A stretch of 64,000 nt of DNA from Rhizophlyctis rosea. Taxonomy: Eukaryota; Chytridiomycota; Chytridiomycetes; Rhizophlyctidales; Rhizophlyctidaceae. Under the pieces are notes generated by a model, which made no database searches, had not been told where the DNA came from, and worked only from the letters and a program-made list of their open reading frames with translations. Position 1 is the stretch's first letter, and every line of letters starts with the position of its first letter. Below are positions 25,097-36,529 of the stretch, one piece after another. The DNA lies in the NCBI GenBank assembly GCA_027596075.1, contig JADGJC010000097.1:60622-124621 (forward strand). The letters are read 5' to 3'. The position numbers and the translations under genes are program-made.

Positions 25097-27697
25097 CTAC
25101 GTCCCCCTGACCCACTGACTCCCCCCACCATCCTCCCCCTCACTATCACTCTCCCCACTCTTCACCCACTGCATCCACTCGAAGGGTGACGTCCTCCCAC
25201 TTCTTCCAACACCCCCACTACCATCCACCATCCCACCAGTCCCCCACCAAGAATCCCCAACCCCATCATCCCGACTCCCCTCACCCCCAACACCAGCATT
25301 CAAACCTCCTCCCCCGCCCCACCAAAACGCCGGCAGATCCAACGTCGACGCCGGCGTGTCCGTCGGAGGAAGTGCAAGCGCCACGAAATTATTCGACCCC
25401 GTCACTCGCATCGTCCCCGTTCCGCTCCCACTACCACCAAACGTCGTCGAAGAAGGTCCCGAATGATTAATATCACTGAAGAAATCTAAGTCCACAGCCG
25501 TCCCCACAACACCTCCTCCCGCCGTTCCCTCTCCCATATCCACATCCCCCGCATCACCAACCATCTTCCCCTTCTCCTCCCACCCACCACCACCACCGCC
25601 GCCACCGTACTCAGGAACATCATTCAACCACGACAAACTATCCCCGTCCCCAACCTTCTCCTTCTCCTTAAAACGCAACTTCTCCCACCCCCAATCCATA
25701 TCCACATCCACACTCTTCGAATCCCCCTCCCAAACCCCCTTCTCCTTCTCCTTCTCCTTCCCGCGTCCAACAGAGACTTCATAACTAGGCAACGGCTCAT
25801 CAAACCCATGTCCCGTCGCACCAACAATGTCCCTCTCCTCCCCACCCCTACCAAACTCAACCGACGCACCCATCCGCCCCTCTTCCCCCTCCCCACCACC
25901 AAGCGACCGCCGCTCCGCCTCATCAAAAGCCCGCAAATCCTCGTAACTCAACAACGCTCCCTCCGCCCCCAATCCAAACGCATCCCCAACCGACGCCGTC
26001 ATAGGATCAAACCCGTCAAGCATCATCTCGTCGACGCTGCGTGTTTCCCACGCTGCCTGTCCGCCTGCCAAAAGCGGAGGCGACGCCACGCTATCGTCGG
26101 AGGGTTCCTCGATCTTCACTGCCACGTCGGGCGTAAAATACGGCGGCAACGGTTCATCGGGTGGGGAATAACTCGGCGTCTGGGTCGTAGGAGTGTAGCG
26201 AGGTGTTTGCGTCGTTGGGGTATAAGAGGGCGATTCAGAAGGTTGAGGAGTATGAATGATAGGTGGAACGGAAGAAGATGACGAAGACGGTGGCGCGAGG
26301 TACGGTGGGAGGGGTTCGTCCATTGTTGGGGAGGAGGTGTATAGGAAGTGTCTAAACGTAATTTGACAGAGTTGAAAATTCGATTAGTAACCAACTCGTA
26401 CAGATTCGAAGCGGAATGAATACCACCATCCCCCCGGCCTCCTCAGACACACCCACACACACATCCAAGCCAACCCAACCCGGCCCAACGCGGGGCGCCC
26501 CGCTGTGGGGCAGCGGGGCGAGGGCGCGGCGCACCCCAACCCAACCCGACCCAACCCGACCCCCCCAAAATTCACGCAACTAACACAGCACAGCCCCAAA
26601 CCAAAACTGCAACCCCCCCCCCCCCACACACACACACACACACACACATCGCCACAACCCCTTCACCACCCCTTCAAATTCTCCCCAACCCCGTCACCCC
26701 ATGAAAACATACTCAAAATCAACGGAGCCCAAAAAACTCACTTGATAGTCTTGACGTCTTCCTCAGTTTTCACTGGAGCGGTAAGTTTATCGTCCCTCTG
26801 TTTATTGAAAGCCGAGAAGGAATTGGATACGGCGCGCACAGCCTGCACGACGGTGGCCATTGGCCTGCTAGGTGGTGTGACTGCTGGTGCGGGTGATGTC
26901 GTGGGCGAGGAGGAAGTAGAAGCAGCCGCTGTCGCGGCAGTACCAAAGGCTCCCACCTTCGCCGCAGCGCCATGAGCCTTCGCATCAGCTCCATAAGCTC
27001 CCGCTGACGCGGCCTCCTTCGCAGCAGCACCATGATCGCTCGCTGACGCGGTCCCCATAGCCCCCTTTGTCGCCACCCTCGCGACAGATCCATAAGCCCC
27101 CGCGAGATAAGCATCATGCATACCAAGAAGCAACTCGACAAACTCCCCATGAGTGACATTCCTACTGCCCCCCGCCCACTGCTGCTTTACAGCGCGATAA
27201 CGTTCCCTCCCCTCGGTACTCAACCAAACGACCCACGAGCTCCCACTCGGGCAACTCCTGCGTGCCTGTCCCACAAGTCCTTTAGGCAAGGTCTCGGGGC
27301 TCGGGTAAAGCGTCGTGAGTAAATTGAGTAGGTAAGAGATGTGCTCGTCGTAGGGTTCTGAGAAACGAGACTTGTGAGCTATGGGGAGTTTGAGGGAATG
27401 ACGATGGCCTTTGCGGGATGATTCGTAGCGTTTGTCCCATATTGGGTTGCGCTTTTCTGCGCGGAGGGATTTTGGTTTTTGGGAGGGGGTTGTTGAGGCG
27501 GATGGGAGGGGTGGAGGTGCGAGGTAGGTGGTGGAGGTTGTCGGTTGGTGGAAGCCCATTGTGTATGGCTGTTGTTGTTGTTGTTGTTGTTGTTGATGCG
27601 GTTGTTGTTGGTTGTTATATGGGTTATTGTTGTTGCTGACAGCAGGTTGGTGTTGCCCGCCACCGGTATTTGAAGTAAAAGCACCGAAGAAAGTCAT
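25097..27697 (-). CDS. Disordered Q/A/P-rich protein with DEPLPPY repeats, about 736 aa, function unknown
   Basis: Two exons join in phase: 27697-26742 (ATG at 27697) and 26351-25097, across a 390-nt intron with a GTGAGT donor. The N-terminus is Asn/Gln-rich with a pure glutamine tract. Residues of roughly 80-215 are the only part that looks folded (RNPIWDKRYESSRKGHR; YDEHISYLLNLLTTLYPSPE; WVVWLSTEGRERYRAVKQQW; GEFVELLLGMHDAYL). An alanine-rich segment follows. The second exon has three DEPLP[PS]Y motifs and three YTPTTQTP-type repeats, then acidic and Gly-rich disorder. I recognise no domain; a nuclear or transcription-related role would be a guess. The coding strand is A/C-rich at the 5' end and G/T-rich at the 3' end. 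Confidence 0.75.
26352..26741 (-). other. Low-complexity intron with G4-type repeat, GC hairpin and CA microsatellite
   Basis: This is the intron of the Q-rich gene. On the transcribed sense (minus) it carries repeated GGGTT/GGGTC units at 26534-26566. A perfect 8-bp GC stem (CCCCGCTG...CAGCGGGG) lies near 26500-26520. On the plus strand there is a C tract at 26613-26625 followed by (AC)n to about 26648. Confidence 0.75.
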
Positions 27698-28352
27698 TTC
27701 AAATTGTGCAAGGGGAGTATTTTGCAGAGGACAGGTAGTATAGGGTATGCTTTCGAGTGATAAGAAGTGTGAGTATTGATAAGTATGGGTCTAATATTGA
27801 CAGGGGGTTGGTACTCAGTGTACAGTTGAATGACAGGAGCGAGAGTGCAATGAATGTGCTGCGGATCCAAGTATTGATCAATAGTGCCAAGTGAGTGTGA
27901 CAGTGTGTGACCATGTCAAATTGGGTTCGCGAGTGTGGCTGTGCGTGGATTGGAAACGCCGCGCCGCAGCTAGTCAGCTACCCATTTGCAATATGACAGG
28001 AATCATTGCAAATGGGGGTATGAGTAATGAAGTGACATGACACATCGTGATTCACTCCGTACGGTGCGTCATCACAATCTCGGAAGCCCGTCCGGTCACT
28101 CTGGTGCAATGCAGTCATCCATCAATCCTGGAACCCTCCGCGCCCTCCGGGATCACAGCTTCAAAATCTCGAATCGCTTCTCTGATAAAGTCCCCATTCG
28201 GCGATGGGCCTGTTGTCCTTCAAAAGTTCACAACCAGAGCACTTCAAACACTTCAATACCCATCCAAAACTGCGTATACCATTCCGGCCCTTCACTCGCT
28301 TCCCGCAAAACCTTCCTTTCTTCCCCTTCTCATCAACCCCATCATCCGCGAA
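27698..28352. promoter_or_regulatory. Shared 5' region of two divergent genes
   Basis: This 655-bp interval lies between the start codons of the minus-strand Q-rich gene and the plus-strand membrane protein gene. An open plus-strand frame starting at 28047 merges with the latter but has no coding-like features before 28353. No clear TATA box. Confidence 0.4.
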
Positions 28353-29175
28353 ATGCCCAACCAACTCGGCCTGAACTTATCAATAACCCCAACCCAATTC
28401 ATAGCCCTGCCTTTCCTATTCGGTGGCGCTTGGTGTCTCATTCACCCTCAATCTGTCCTCAAATACACTACCCATCCCTCCTTCTTGCCCCGTCAACCTC
28501 ATCATCTGCAGACCGCTGATCAGATTCAGGTGGGTGGACCCTATATAGTTTTTTGTTAATCTTGGAGGTTGAGTGCATATGGCGCAAGGCCCCAGGCACC
28601 GTTTTGAGCCACAGTTTGCCTGACACGGGGAGACGTGCACGAGATGGTAACCTGTTCTCGCGCGCCGCTCTAAGAAAATGCAGCGCGCAGCGCTGTCGAC
28701 GGTAGACATGACGGACTGAAACAACACTTTCACTTGCAACGGTGTGCGAGTATAGACCTGGAGATGGAGTGACGGAAGGAAAAAAAAACCCCAGTGGGGT
28801 ATGCAAACGTGGAAGGCAATGCTCTGCGGAGAGACCGCGTCAGCTCGCTATGAGAATCAAAAGTCACCATTCTTTCACAACCATCCACCCACTGACCTAA
28901 TACCCCTCTCACCACAACCCCAGGCCCATCGCGCGACAAAATTCACTCTCCGCTGCTTCGGATCCCAAGCACTCCTCTGCGCAACTTGTCTCTTCACAAT
29001 GAAACCCACACAAACATTCTACAAAGCTTTCGGCGTTGCTCTCCTTCCCTTTTTCGTTTTCGACTGGTTGGCGGTCAAGACCAAAGCCTTGACAGTAGCA
29101 GGAGGGGCAATAGACGGGTTGGGCAATGTCGTAATGTTGGCGGCTTGTTGGGTTGGGTTGAGGAGATTCAAATGA
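28353..29175 (+). CDS. Small integral membrane protein, 142 aa, unknown function
   Basis: Two phase-0 exons: 28353-28529 and 28924-29175, separated by a 394-nt intron (GTGGGT donor, CACAACCCCAG acceptor). The start MPNQLGLNLSITPTQ is followed by a hydrophobic segment (QFIALPFLFGGAWCLIHP). The second exon has segments at FGSQALLCATCLF, FGVALLPFFVFDWLAV and GAIDGLGNVVMLAACWVGL, giving about four membrane spans. The C-terminus is basic (RRFK). Small four-span proteins of this kind are common in fungi and usually unnamed. The start is chosen because it lies directly before the first hydrophobic segment; in-frame sequence upstream is low in quality. Confidence 0.7.
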
Positions 29176-32100
29176 ATAAATAAACTCTCAATGCATGATC
29201 AGTTTCTTTCGTTCAACCGAACGCACAATACCCCTAGGCTGACCATTTCTTTTTGTATCTGCCACGGCTTCCCCTAGCAGGAGCTCTGCTGAGAAAGTAC
29301 CAACCCAAGACGATCATGAGCCACGAGGATGTGCGTCACATCGAATTCATTTCATTGGTGAAGAGGGTTGATCCCTCACTCCAACATTCCTCGGCACTAT
29401 GAGCAGCGTATGCTGCTTTTCGGTGCATCCGTCGTTTGCAGGACGTTCCTGTTTCGCTGTTTATTGATGTCAATGTGCAGCACTGATACCATCATTTGTT
29501 CCAGATTGCAGCTGTGACTAACATTAGAAGTATTAGAGACGCGCGTGAGTACTGCGCAGGGGCTAGGAAACCACCAAGTGAATACTTTGATATTGGATGA
29601 ATGCGTTCTATGATTCGTCGAAAACTTGAACGTCCTGAAGTTAGCATCGATCCGTGCGATGGCGCCAAACCTCAAAAGGATATGGATTCTCAGCGTTTCG
29701 CCTTTGTTTTGACCTTTCATAATCACGCTTCTCAACTTGAGTCGTTCAACAAGTAGGAGGTTTTCGTCTCGCACGCTGGATGGAAATTGGGGGGGCTCCA
29801 CTCCCTGAAGTGAACGAGGTCCACGTATAATCTCTTAGCAAGGATCAGGACGACTGCCATCACCAACTGGTTGAAAGATGCATCCTTTTTGTCTCGCCCC
29901 ATTACATGGTTTCGTTCCGGCGAGGAAGGAATGGGCAACCACCTGGCCAGACAGTTGTATTGGTTGTGGAGGATACACAAAATGCTCGCCCAAGGAGGGT
30001 TTTTTGCCGAGGACCTGCTGAACTTGGAAATGAACTGTGAGGGGGACTGCTCAGTGCTCAAAGGGTTCCCATCATTCTTTTGATTTTGTTCGCTGGCTCG
30101 GGTTCTGAGATAGTCAGTTTACATTCTCTTTGTGGGTGGAGGACGTTGACCGCAACACCACACGAAAGGCGATTCCGCGACGCTAAGCTCGACCCACCTT
30201 TGAAGGACTTGACTGCCAACAGCAAGTCTGACGCGGTCGCGGGAGGGACGACAGACGGCTCCAAGGAACGTCACCATGTACTTCATGTTGGCAGTTCGTG
30301 ATGATTGGATGTCGGACGTGATCATTCCTTTTATTCGGGCATCCAGTATGATCCTACTCACCTTTCAAATTTCGTAGATAATTCCCGACATGATGGTGAC
30401 ATCAGCAATGTTGTGTGCTGCAGATTGCCCAGTTTGCCCTGTCACTTCGATACCAACATCGCTCAAAGGGAAGTCTAACGGAACCGGTCGTTCACCAGGT
30501 CAGTAGTGCATGCAGCCCACATGAAAGAGAGCGTTGAATATCTTCCTTTCGTTATTGCCTTTGCACGGTTTCGGTGGAGTCGTTCATGTTATCTGATACT
30601 TTTGGTCCCGGAACCACCGGCATAAGCGCCTTCCTGCATAGTGTGATAGCACTACTCAAAGCAGAGGAATAGTACCTGTCGGGACTGTTTTCATTTTCTT
30701 GTGAGTCAAAGCAGATGATTGGAGTGATGCTCAATGATATCAGGCTCCACAGTTATTGATGTGCTCCCAAGCTGAGCTATTATTGTGCGCTTCGAAATAA
30801 GCGCTCACAGCAGGATCGGTTCTCTGTGCTGAAACTGAAAGCGCTCATACCTCAACCTGAGGTTGCATAAGTTTTTTTCTGTGTATGTTGGGGGTTTCCC
30901 CTACTGTAGAAGATTTACTAAGACTTACAACGCAAGTGGATTAGACATGGCATCGGACGATGTTTATCACGCTAAGTCCAGTTCCTTCATGCTCCCTCAT
31001 GTGAGGTTGAGGGATTGTCTGAGCAGCATTCCTCGGCACCTCCAAGCAGCAGATGCTGCTTCGAAAGCGCATCCGACATCATGGCAAGACACCTTTTTTC
31101 CTGGCTTGGTTACTGTGTATATCCCAGAGTGTTGCTATGCTTAACAGCCAATGTCAAAGGTACTTCCCGGTACTACGCAAGGGCAACAGACAAGTCAGTG
31201 ACCACCATCCTAGCGTGGATGACTGGGCAGGTTGAAAATTTTGGTTTCAACGTCAACAAGATAAAAACGTCGGTTGTATCACCCCGCATGTCATGTTTAC
31301 AAACTCCAAAACAGATATGCATTTCTTCCATACCTGCTGCTCCTCTCTTTTTGCCTTTGCATTGCCGGCATCATCAAACAAGAGTCTACATCTCGCAGGC
31401 AGGAATTGAAGTGGCGGCACTCCGCTCCCAGAGTGACAAAACTCCCTGCATTACTTCACAGCAAGGATAGGACGAATGCAATTAACGAATCTCCCACAAG
31501 ACTCGTCCCTTTGTCTGTATGTGTGTGTTGGGAGGTGATGGGGAATTCCAAACGCCAACGGCTACGACAGACGTTCTGTTTGGGTCAGAAAATTATCAAG
31601 ATGGATCGCCTTCCCTCCACGCCATCAATCATGCCCGGGAATGATCCATTCACGCCCCACACATTCTACTGACTTTGCTGTTTTAGACTTCATAACACCT
31701 CTCACCACACAAGGAACAGTCTTCTTTCTCGTGGTTGCACGTTGGCCAGGACGCAAAGTGCAAGGACCATTACCGTGCCGCAACCTTTGCGAGGGAAGTG
31801 GGAGGATGCTGTAGGTTTCGACGTTCCAGCCTACATTACCGGGTACCCTTGACCAAGGGGTGCTCTTTGAAACTAGAATCAACACACCCTTTCCGCGTAC
31901 CAAATTATCCTTTTTCTCAGCAGATTAAGTCTCACAGAATCTTCAAAACTTCGGATATGTGATGCCTTCTACTTTCTCTTAGGGTGAAAGATTGTCGATA
32001 GTGCCTTGTCGACTTCTTGTTTCCTCAAATCTTGCTCGGATGGGACCGTAAGTCATATGCGGCGCCCATGATTGTGTTGGCAAGGTTTGCGGCATGCCAT

Positions 32101-35002
32101 ACAAGACTCAAAGTGATAGCAGGGGAGACAAACCTCTGACCCCTACTAGTGTTGCATTTATCTTGACGCCCCGTCCTTGGACTTCGAGTCTTCGGTGTTG
32201 AATGGACGCACTGGGCGAATGCAATGGCGCTTGCAGAGCTTGCGTCCATTCAACCTACCAAAGTCGCCGGAAGAAAAACAATAATACGTAGAACTGGGTC
32301 ATCTGGTGCGTTGCTTTGCAGCAGTCTTTGCTTTCTGATTCATGCGTGGTGGCGGCAGCCAATGGTGGCATAAGTCGCGACAACTGGACATTCTTCCTCT
32401 GCCATTGAAGTGGGACTCATGCACTTGGCAATAGTTATGCGCCAGATCTAGTCCCCAAGGCGGTCGCCTGCAGGGCGGAACTGATCAGCGAACAAGGCCC
32501 ATCATGCGCCGGTCAATAGGCTAGTAGGTTGAGGCTGCCGAACATGGACTGATGTATGATCTGTCGGTAAGGAAGTGTAACTTGCTTCATACAATGAGGC
32601 ATTTACGTCTGAGCCACTGACGGGGATGTTCCTTTTTGTTGGCCACATGTAATTCATGTAGTTTGATTGAGAATCAGTGCGCTGCCGATCCTTTGACTCT
32701 CATTGACCTGAAAAAGAGGTGAGGAAGAGCGAAGCAAGCGTTCTCGGTGTTTATACATCATAAAATTTCCCGGACAACATTGAGTGCCCCTTGCGGCGCG
32801 AATTGCCGAAACAATCAATCCAATTCTCAGTCGACATAAGTCTCGCCACTTCAATTTGGTGTTATACAACATTCGGGCAATGGCAGCGCAAAAAGTAACT
32901 CCTGCTCGATGCGAAGATCAATACTCGACCTTGGCAGGATCAAGTGTCGCTTGGGGGCTGGGTCTTGTTTCAACTTCGCCATCAAACGACCACCGCATGA
33001 GAAGTATTTGAAGTGCCTTCATCCTACATTTAGTCCCATGCTCACCCATCATGCCATTACATTGGCAGGATGGGGCCAAAGACATTGAGACCGTGACACT
33101 CAAGGAGCATCCATCGTACGTTACATTCCACTTGGGTCATGATAATCCATCCCGTTTGCTGCGCGTAAGTCCAATACATACTGACATGTAGAAAGGGGGA
33201 AAACTTATGATGCAAGAAACTGTGCATCGCGCTCGCAGGCATGTCTATGGCATTGTGAGCGGGGAGAGGTTGATGATGGCAGTGGTGATGGGGCCACTTC
33301 AAACTACTTCAGTTCGGGCCGCGACGGGAAGCTCGACTCCTCCAGCATCTAAATCATTCAATCTGAAAGTGATTGCCATATTCCATGCAATCTGGTACTT
33401 TCTCATTTTTCTTGCCGTGCGCCTTCCCATCATCATAGGAGCGATGCCCAACCATTCATAGTATTCATCATGATAAGTGGAAGATGCGAGAGGGCGCTCT
33501 GATGAAGTGCGCCAAGCACAATGAGTTGTAATACGGTTTCAAAGAGATGACCGATTCTGATGATGACCGATCAAGGTTTATCGATTGCGGTTACTGAGGT
33601 TGTTGCGAAACAACTTGGATACTTATGTAAAATGGACCATCGATTTTTATGTCATATTTCACTGCCTACCATCATAGATTGGCAAGGCTGGACAAGGATA
33701 AGTGATTGTTTAAATGGTCAATAGCAGCCGATGGTGTCATGACTGCAGATCCTTGTTCTGGTGGACAAAAAGAGCAAGATGGCCTTCCGCCTGCAACTCG
33801 ACTCATTAACTTCCGTCAGTACAGATAAGTTTCTTTTTTGCAGATTGCGCTGTTCATTCCGCTGGTCGCCAAATGCAGAACTCTCTCCCTCCTCTATCTC
33901 CGACCAATACAGTGATTCAACCAAGGTTGATGGCCGATGGGCCAGATGAGTCTAAATGAGAGAACATTGTCACGCTGACCGCCTTTCGTTGAGATTGGTC
34001 TTAAATTGGTATTCCGCCATGATATGGTCCTCAGTACCGCACTCTTGAGGAAAAGATGATGCTCCAGAGAACATTCATTCACCATCCCTGTGATTCAAAA
34101 GCTCTCTCTTCCTTTTGTTGATATCTGCAAGTGATTCATGCCGCGTAGGGAAGAGGAAAAGGAGAGTGTGGAGCTTCGGGCAGTGTAAATCCTTCACAAT
34201 CCCAGTAAACCTTGTCCCACAACTTCAAAAAGTAACTACTCAATCGTTCCGGTGCACGCCTCTCCACCTGATTGCCCTCTCATCCAGTTCAACACCTGCG
34301 CAATCGAAAAGTGCGCCAACACGCGGTATCATGATCACACTTGCGAGTAGAGCACGAGTTTGACGCAGCTGCTGTTGGATTTTTTTCCCCGTAAGATTGA
34401 ACTATACAACGGGCATCTTGCTGTCAATTTTCACCTCCGCGGCCCGACTGTGTGTCTACATGTGCGACATTAGCGCATCCTGCCTAGTATGGTCTCAAAT
34501 GGGACCATTAGACCATTATGGACTGCAAAAAATTGAAATCATCCAACTCAAAGGTACAAATGTCTGGAGTGTTTGATTCTGCAGTGTAATCGTCACGTTG
34601 CTGTTGTCAACCGAGTATTGAAGTTCCGCTCATGGGCTCTCGGATGATGTGAAGCGTTCGGCATTCGACCTCATTTCCTCCTCCTAGGTTTGTGGCTTGG
34701 ATAAGCTGAGCGGAGAAGGTGAACAGTTGCCATGATCCCATGGCCGAAACCCTGTTTGCAAATTGTGTTCAAAAGGGCACCAGTAAGCCCAGCACACTCA
34801 GCACGCGCCTTTCTGTTGACCACGAGTGGTGAGGGAGGGGGATATGCAAGGGACCTCGGAGGAGTCGGAGGTTGTTGCCGCTGTGACTCCAAGACACCCT
34901 GCTCCAAGCCCAAAAACCATAAAACCTGTTAAGAACTGCACAATCCCCCAACGTCAACATCCACAATTTATCCCCAAGAAAGAGTAAAAACTCGCAACCA
35001 CC
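29176..35002. other. 5.8-kb stretch without a supportable gene
   Basis: The interval has only short frames. The most protein-like are 29397-29801 (-), with a charged segment such as RDENLLLVERLKLRS, and 31274-31672 (+). Neither has a recognised domain, third-position bias or matching exons. No terminal repeats or retroelement motifs were seen. Promoter elements for the gene at 35003 should lie at the right end. Confidence 0.4.
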
Positions 35003-35951
35003 ATGGCTTCTCTCAAATCCTTCTGCCTAGTGGTTCTATTGACCATCTCCGGAGCGCTTGCCCAAAATGTATGCGACGTGAAATATCTTGCTCCGGGAGA
35101 TACCCAATGCTGAGAACAACCGCACACCGTTCCCTTCCCTCTAACACCTCCCCACTCCACCATCAGACGCAACAAACCCAGCAATGCGCAGCAGCAAACC
35201 AAGCCTACATGATGGAAGCTATGCCGTGCATCAACACTTCTTCGAGCACAATAACGGTATGTATAGACATGCTTACATGAGTTTGCTCACATGGCTGATG
35301 CAAGTTTTCAAAACCCCCAAGCAACAACAAAAGGACTGCCTGTGCACCGCGTCCCTCAAAGCCAAAGCAGCTGATGCGTATAAGGCCTGTCCTGGAGGAT
35401 CACCCCAAATGGGCTTTCCGTAAGTGTTGGACATATCCATATCACGACATCCTGGCATGTATTCTTAAAACGGCAGAAACACTTACGCGATCCTTTTTTC
35501 CGACTCCGACCCGCCCATCATCCCAGTGCGAGTAACGCCCAATATGATTGTCTTTGCGCGTAAGTTGCACTGGAAAAAGAAATGAAATTTTGATGAAACC
35601 TGATGTGTTTGGACGACGCTAATTTCTGCCGCACGCCCGACCACCCGCAGTTCGACTGTTGCGGAACTCAACAGCGGCGCTTGGAAAGCCAAAACGGGGT
35701 GCCCGTCAGGTTCCAACGCACCCAACGCACCTGCCACTTCTTCACCTGCCACGTCCTCTGTGAAACCGACGTCCAGTGGTGCCCCTACTACAGCCGCCGG
35801 TCCCTTGAGCACTACCGCCACCGCCGCTCCAACGAACGCAGCAAGCTCTACAGCGAATGGGAATGGCGGGAGCCCCGCAGGAATTACCAACGTGAAGATG
35901 GGATTGGTAGTTAGCGCGGCTGCGGCTGCTTTGATGGGCTTGGGGATGTAA
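35003..35951 (+). CDS. Secreted GPI-anchored protein with an 8-cysteine domain
   Basis: Five exons: 35003-35068, 35167-35260 (end uncertain by a few bases), 35305-35419, 35527-35559 and 35651-35951, giving about 200 residues. The N-terminus is a classic signal peptide (MASLKSFCLVVLLTISGALA). The mature part has eight cysteines, including two DCLC motifs (KDCLCTASL, YDCLCAST) and single Cys in QQCAAAN, AMPCIN, KACPG and TGCPSG. A Ser/Thr/Ala/Pro-rich linker follows, ending in a GPI-type tail (NVKMGLVVSAAAAALMGLGM). This is the layout of a fungal cell-surface protein. The spacing does not match the CFEM consensus, though it also has eight cysteines. Function unknown; wall or surface role inferred. 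Confidence 0.75.
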
Positions 35952-36529
35952 AGGATTAGCGCAAAGGGCAGCAAAGCGGCGGGGCCTGGGAAATCAAAGG
36001 ACAGATCCGATAAGAGAAAAACAAAACAATCATTCGCAACTAAGCGTTCATGCTTCAGATCTGGGTGCACTGGCGACCGAAGTCCATCCAAGACGGCAAC
36101 GGTATCCCCGTCTGCACATCATGTTTCCGGTTTGAGTGGTTTGCAAGTTTCACGTGCCGGTGGCAAAAACAGGCGCAAAACAGAAACATCGGAAGATGCG
36201 ACGAAGCTGGGTACCGTGCACTTGCATGTAGAACGCTCTCCCACATCCCTTTTCCATTCTTGGGCAAGGTTCAATTATACCCGTTTCCTAGGGATGGATC
36301 ATTCGCTTGATGAGATTCGTGGAAGTCATCGACCCGCCTCTTATCTACGAAGTGGCTGTACGTCGGTGAAGATCAACAACGATAGAAACAGAATACCAAG
36401 CCATTGAAAAATGGACATGAAATCACGGAGATAATACTCAGTGGACCCTCGTCCCCCACAAAACGCAACCCCAGAACCCAACTTATATTAACCTCCCCGC
36501 AAAAAAAAAACGCGGTACAACACAATCGA
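35952..36529. other. Convergent intergenic region
   Basis: Contains the 3' ends of the plus-strand GPI-protein gene and the minus-strand THP3-like gene. No additional gene seen. An A-tract lies at about 36501-36510. Confidence 0.4.

Noticed and set aside
26534..26566. GGGTT/GGGTC units considered as an interstitial telomere repeat
   Set aside because: Units are irregular and not TTAGGG, lie inside an intron, and have no long array; a simple G-rich repeat fits better.
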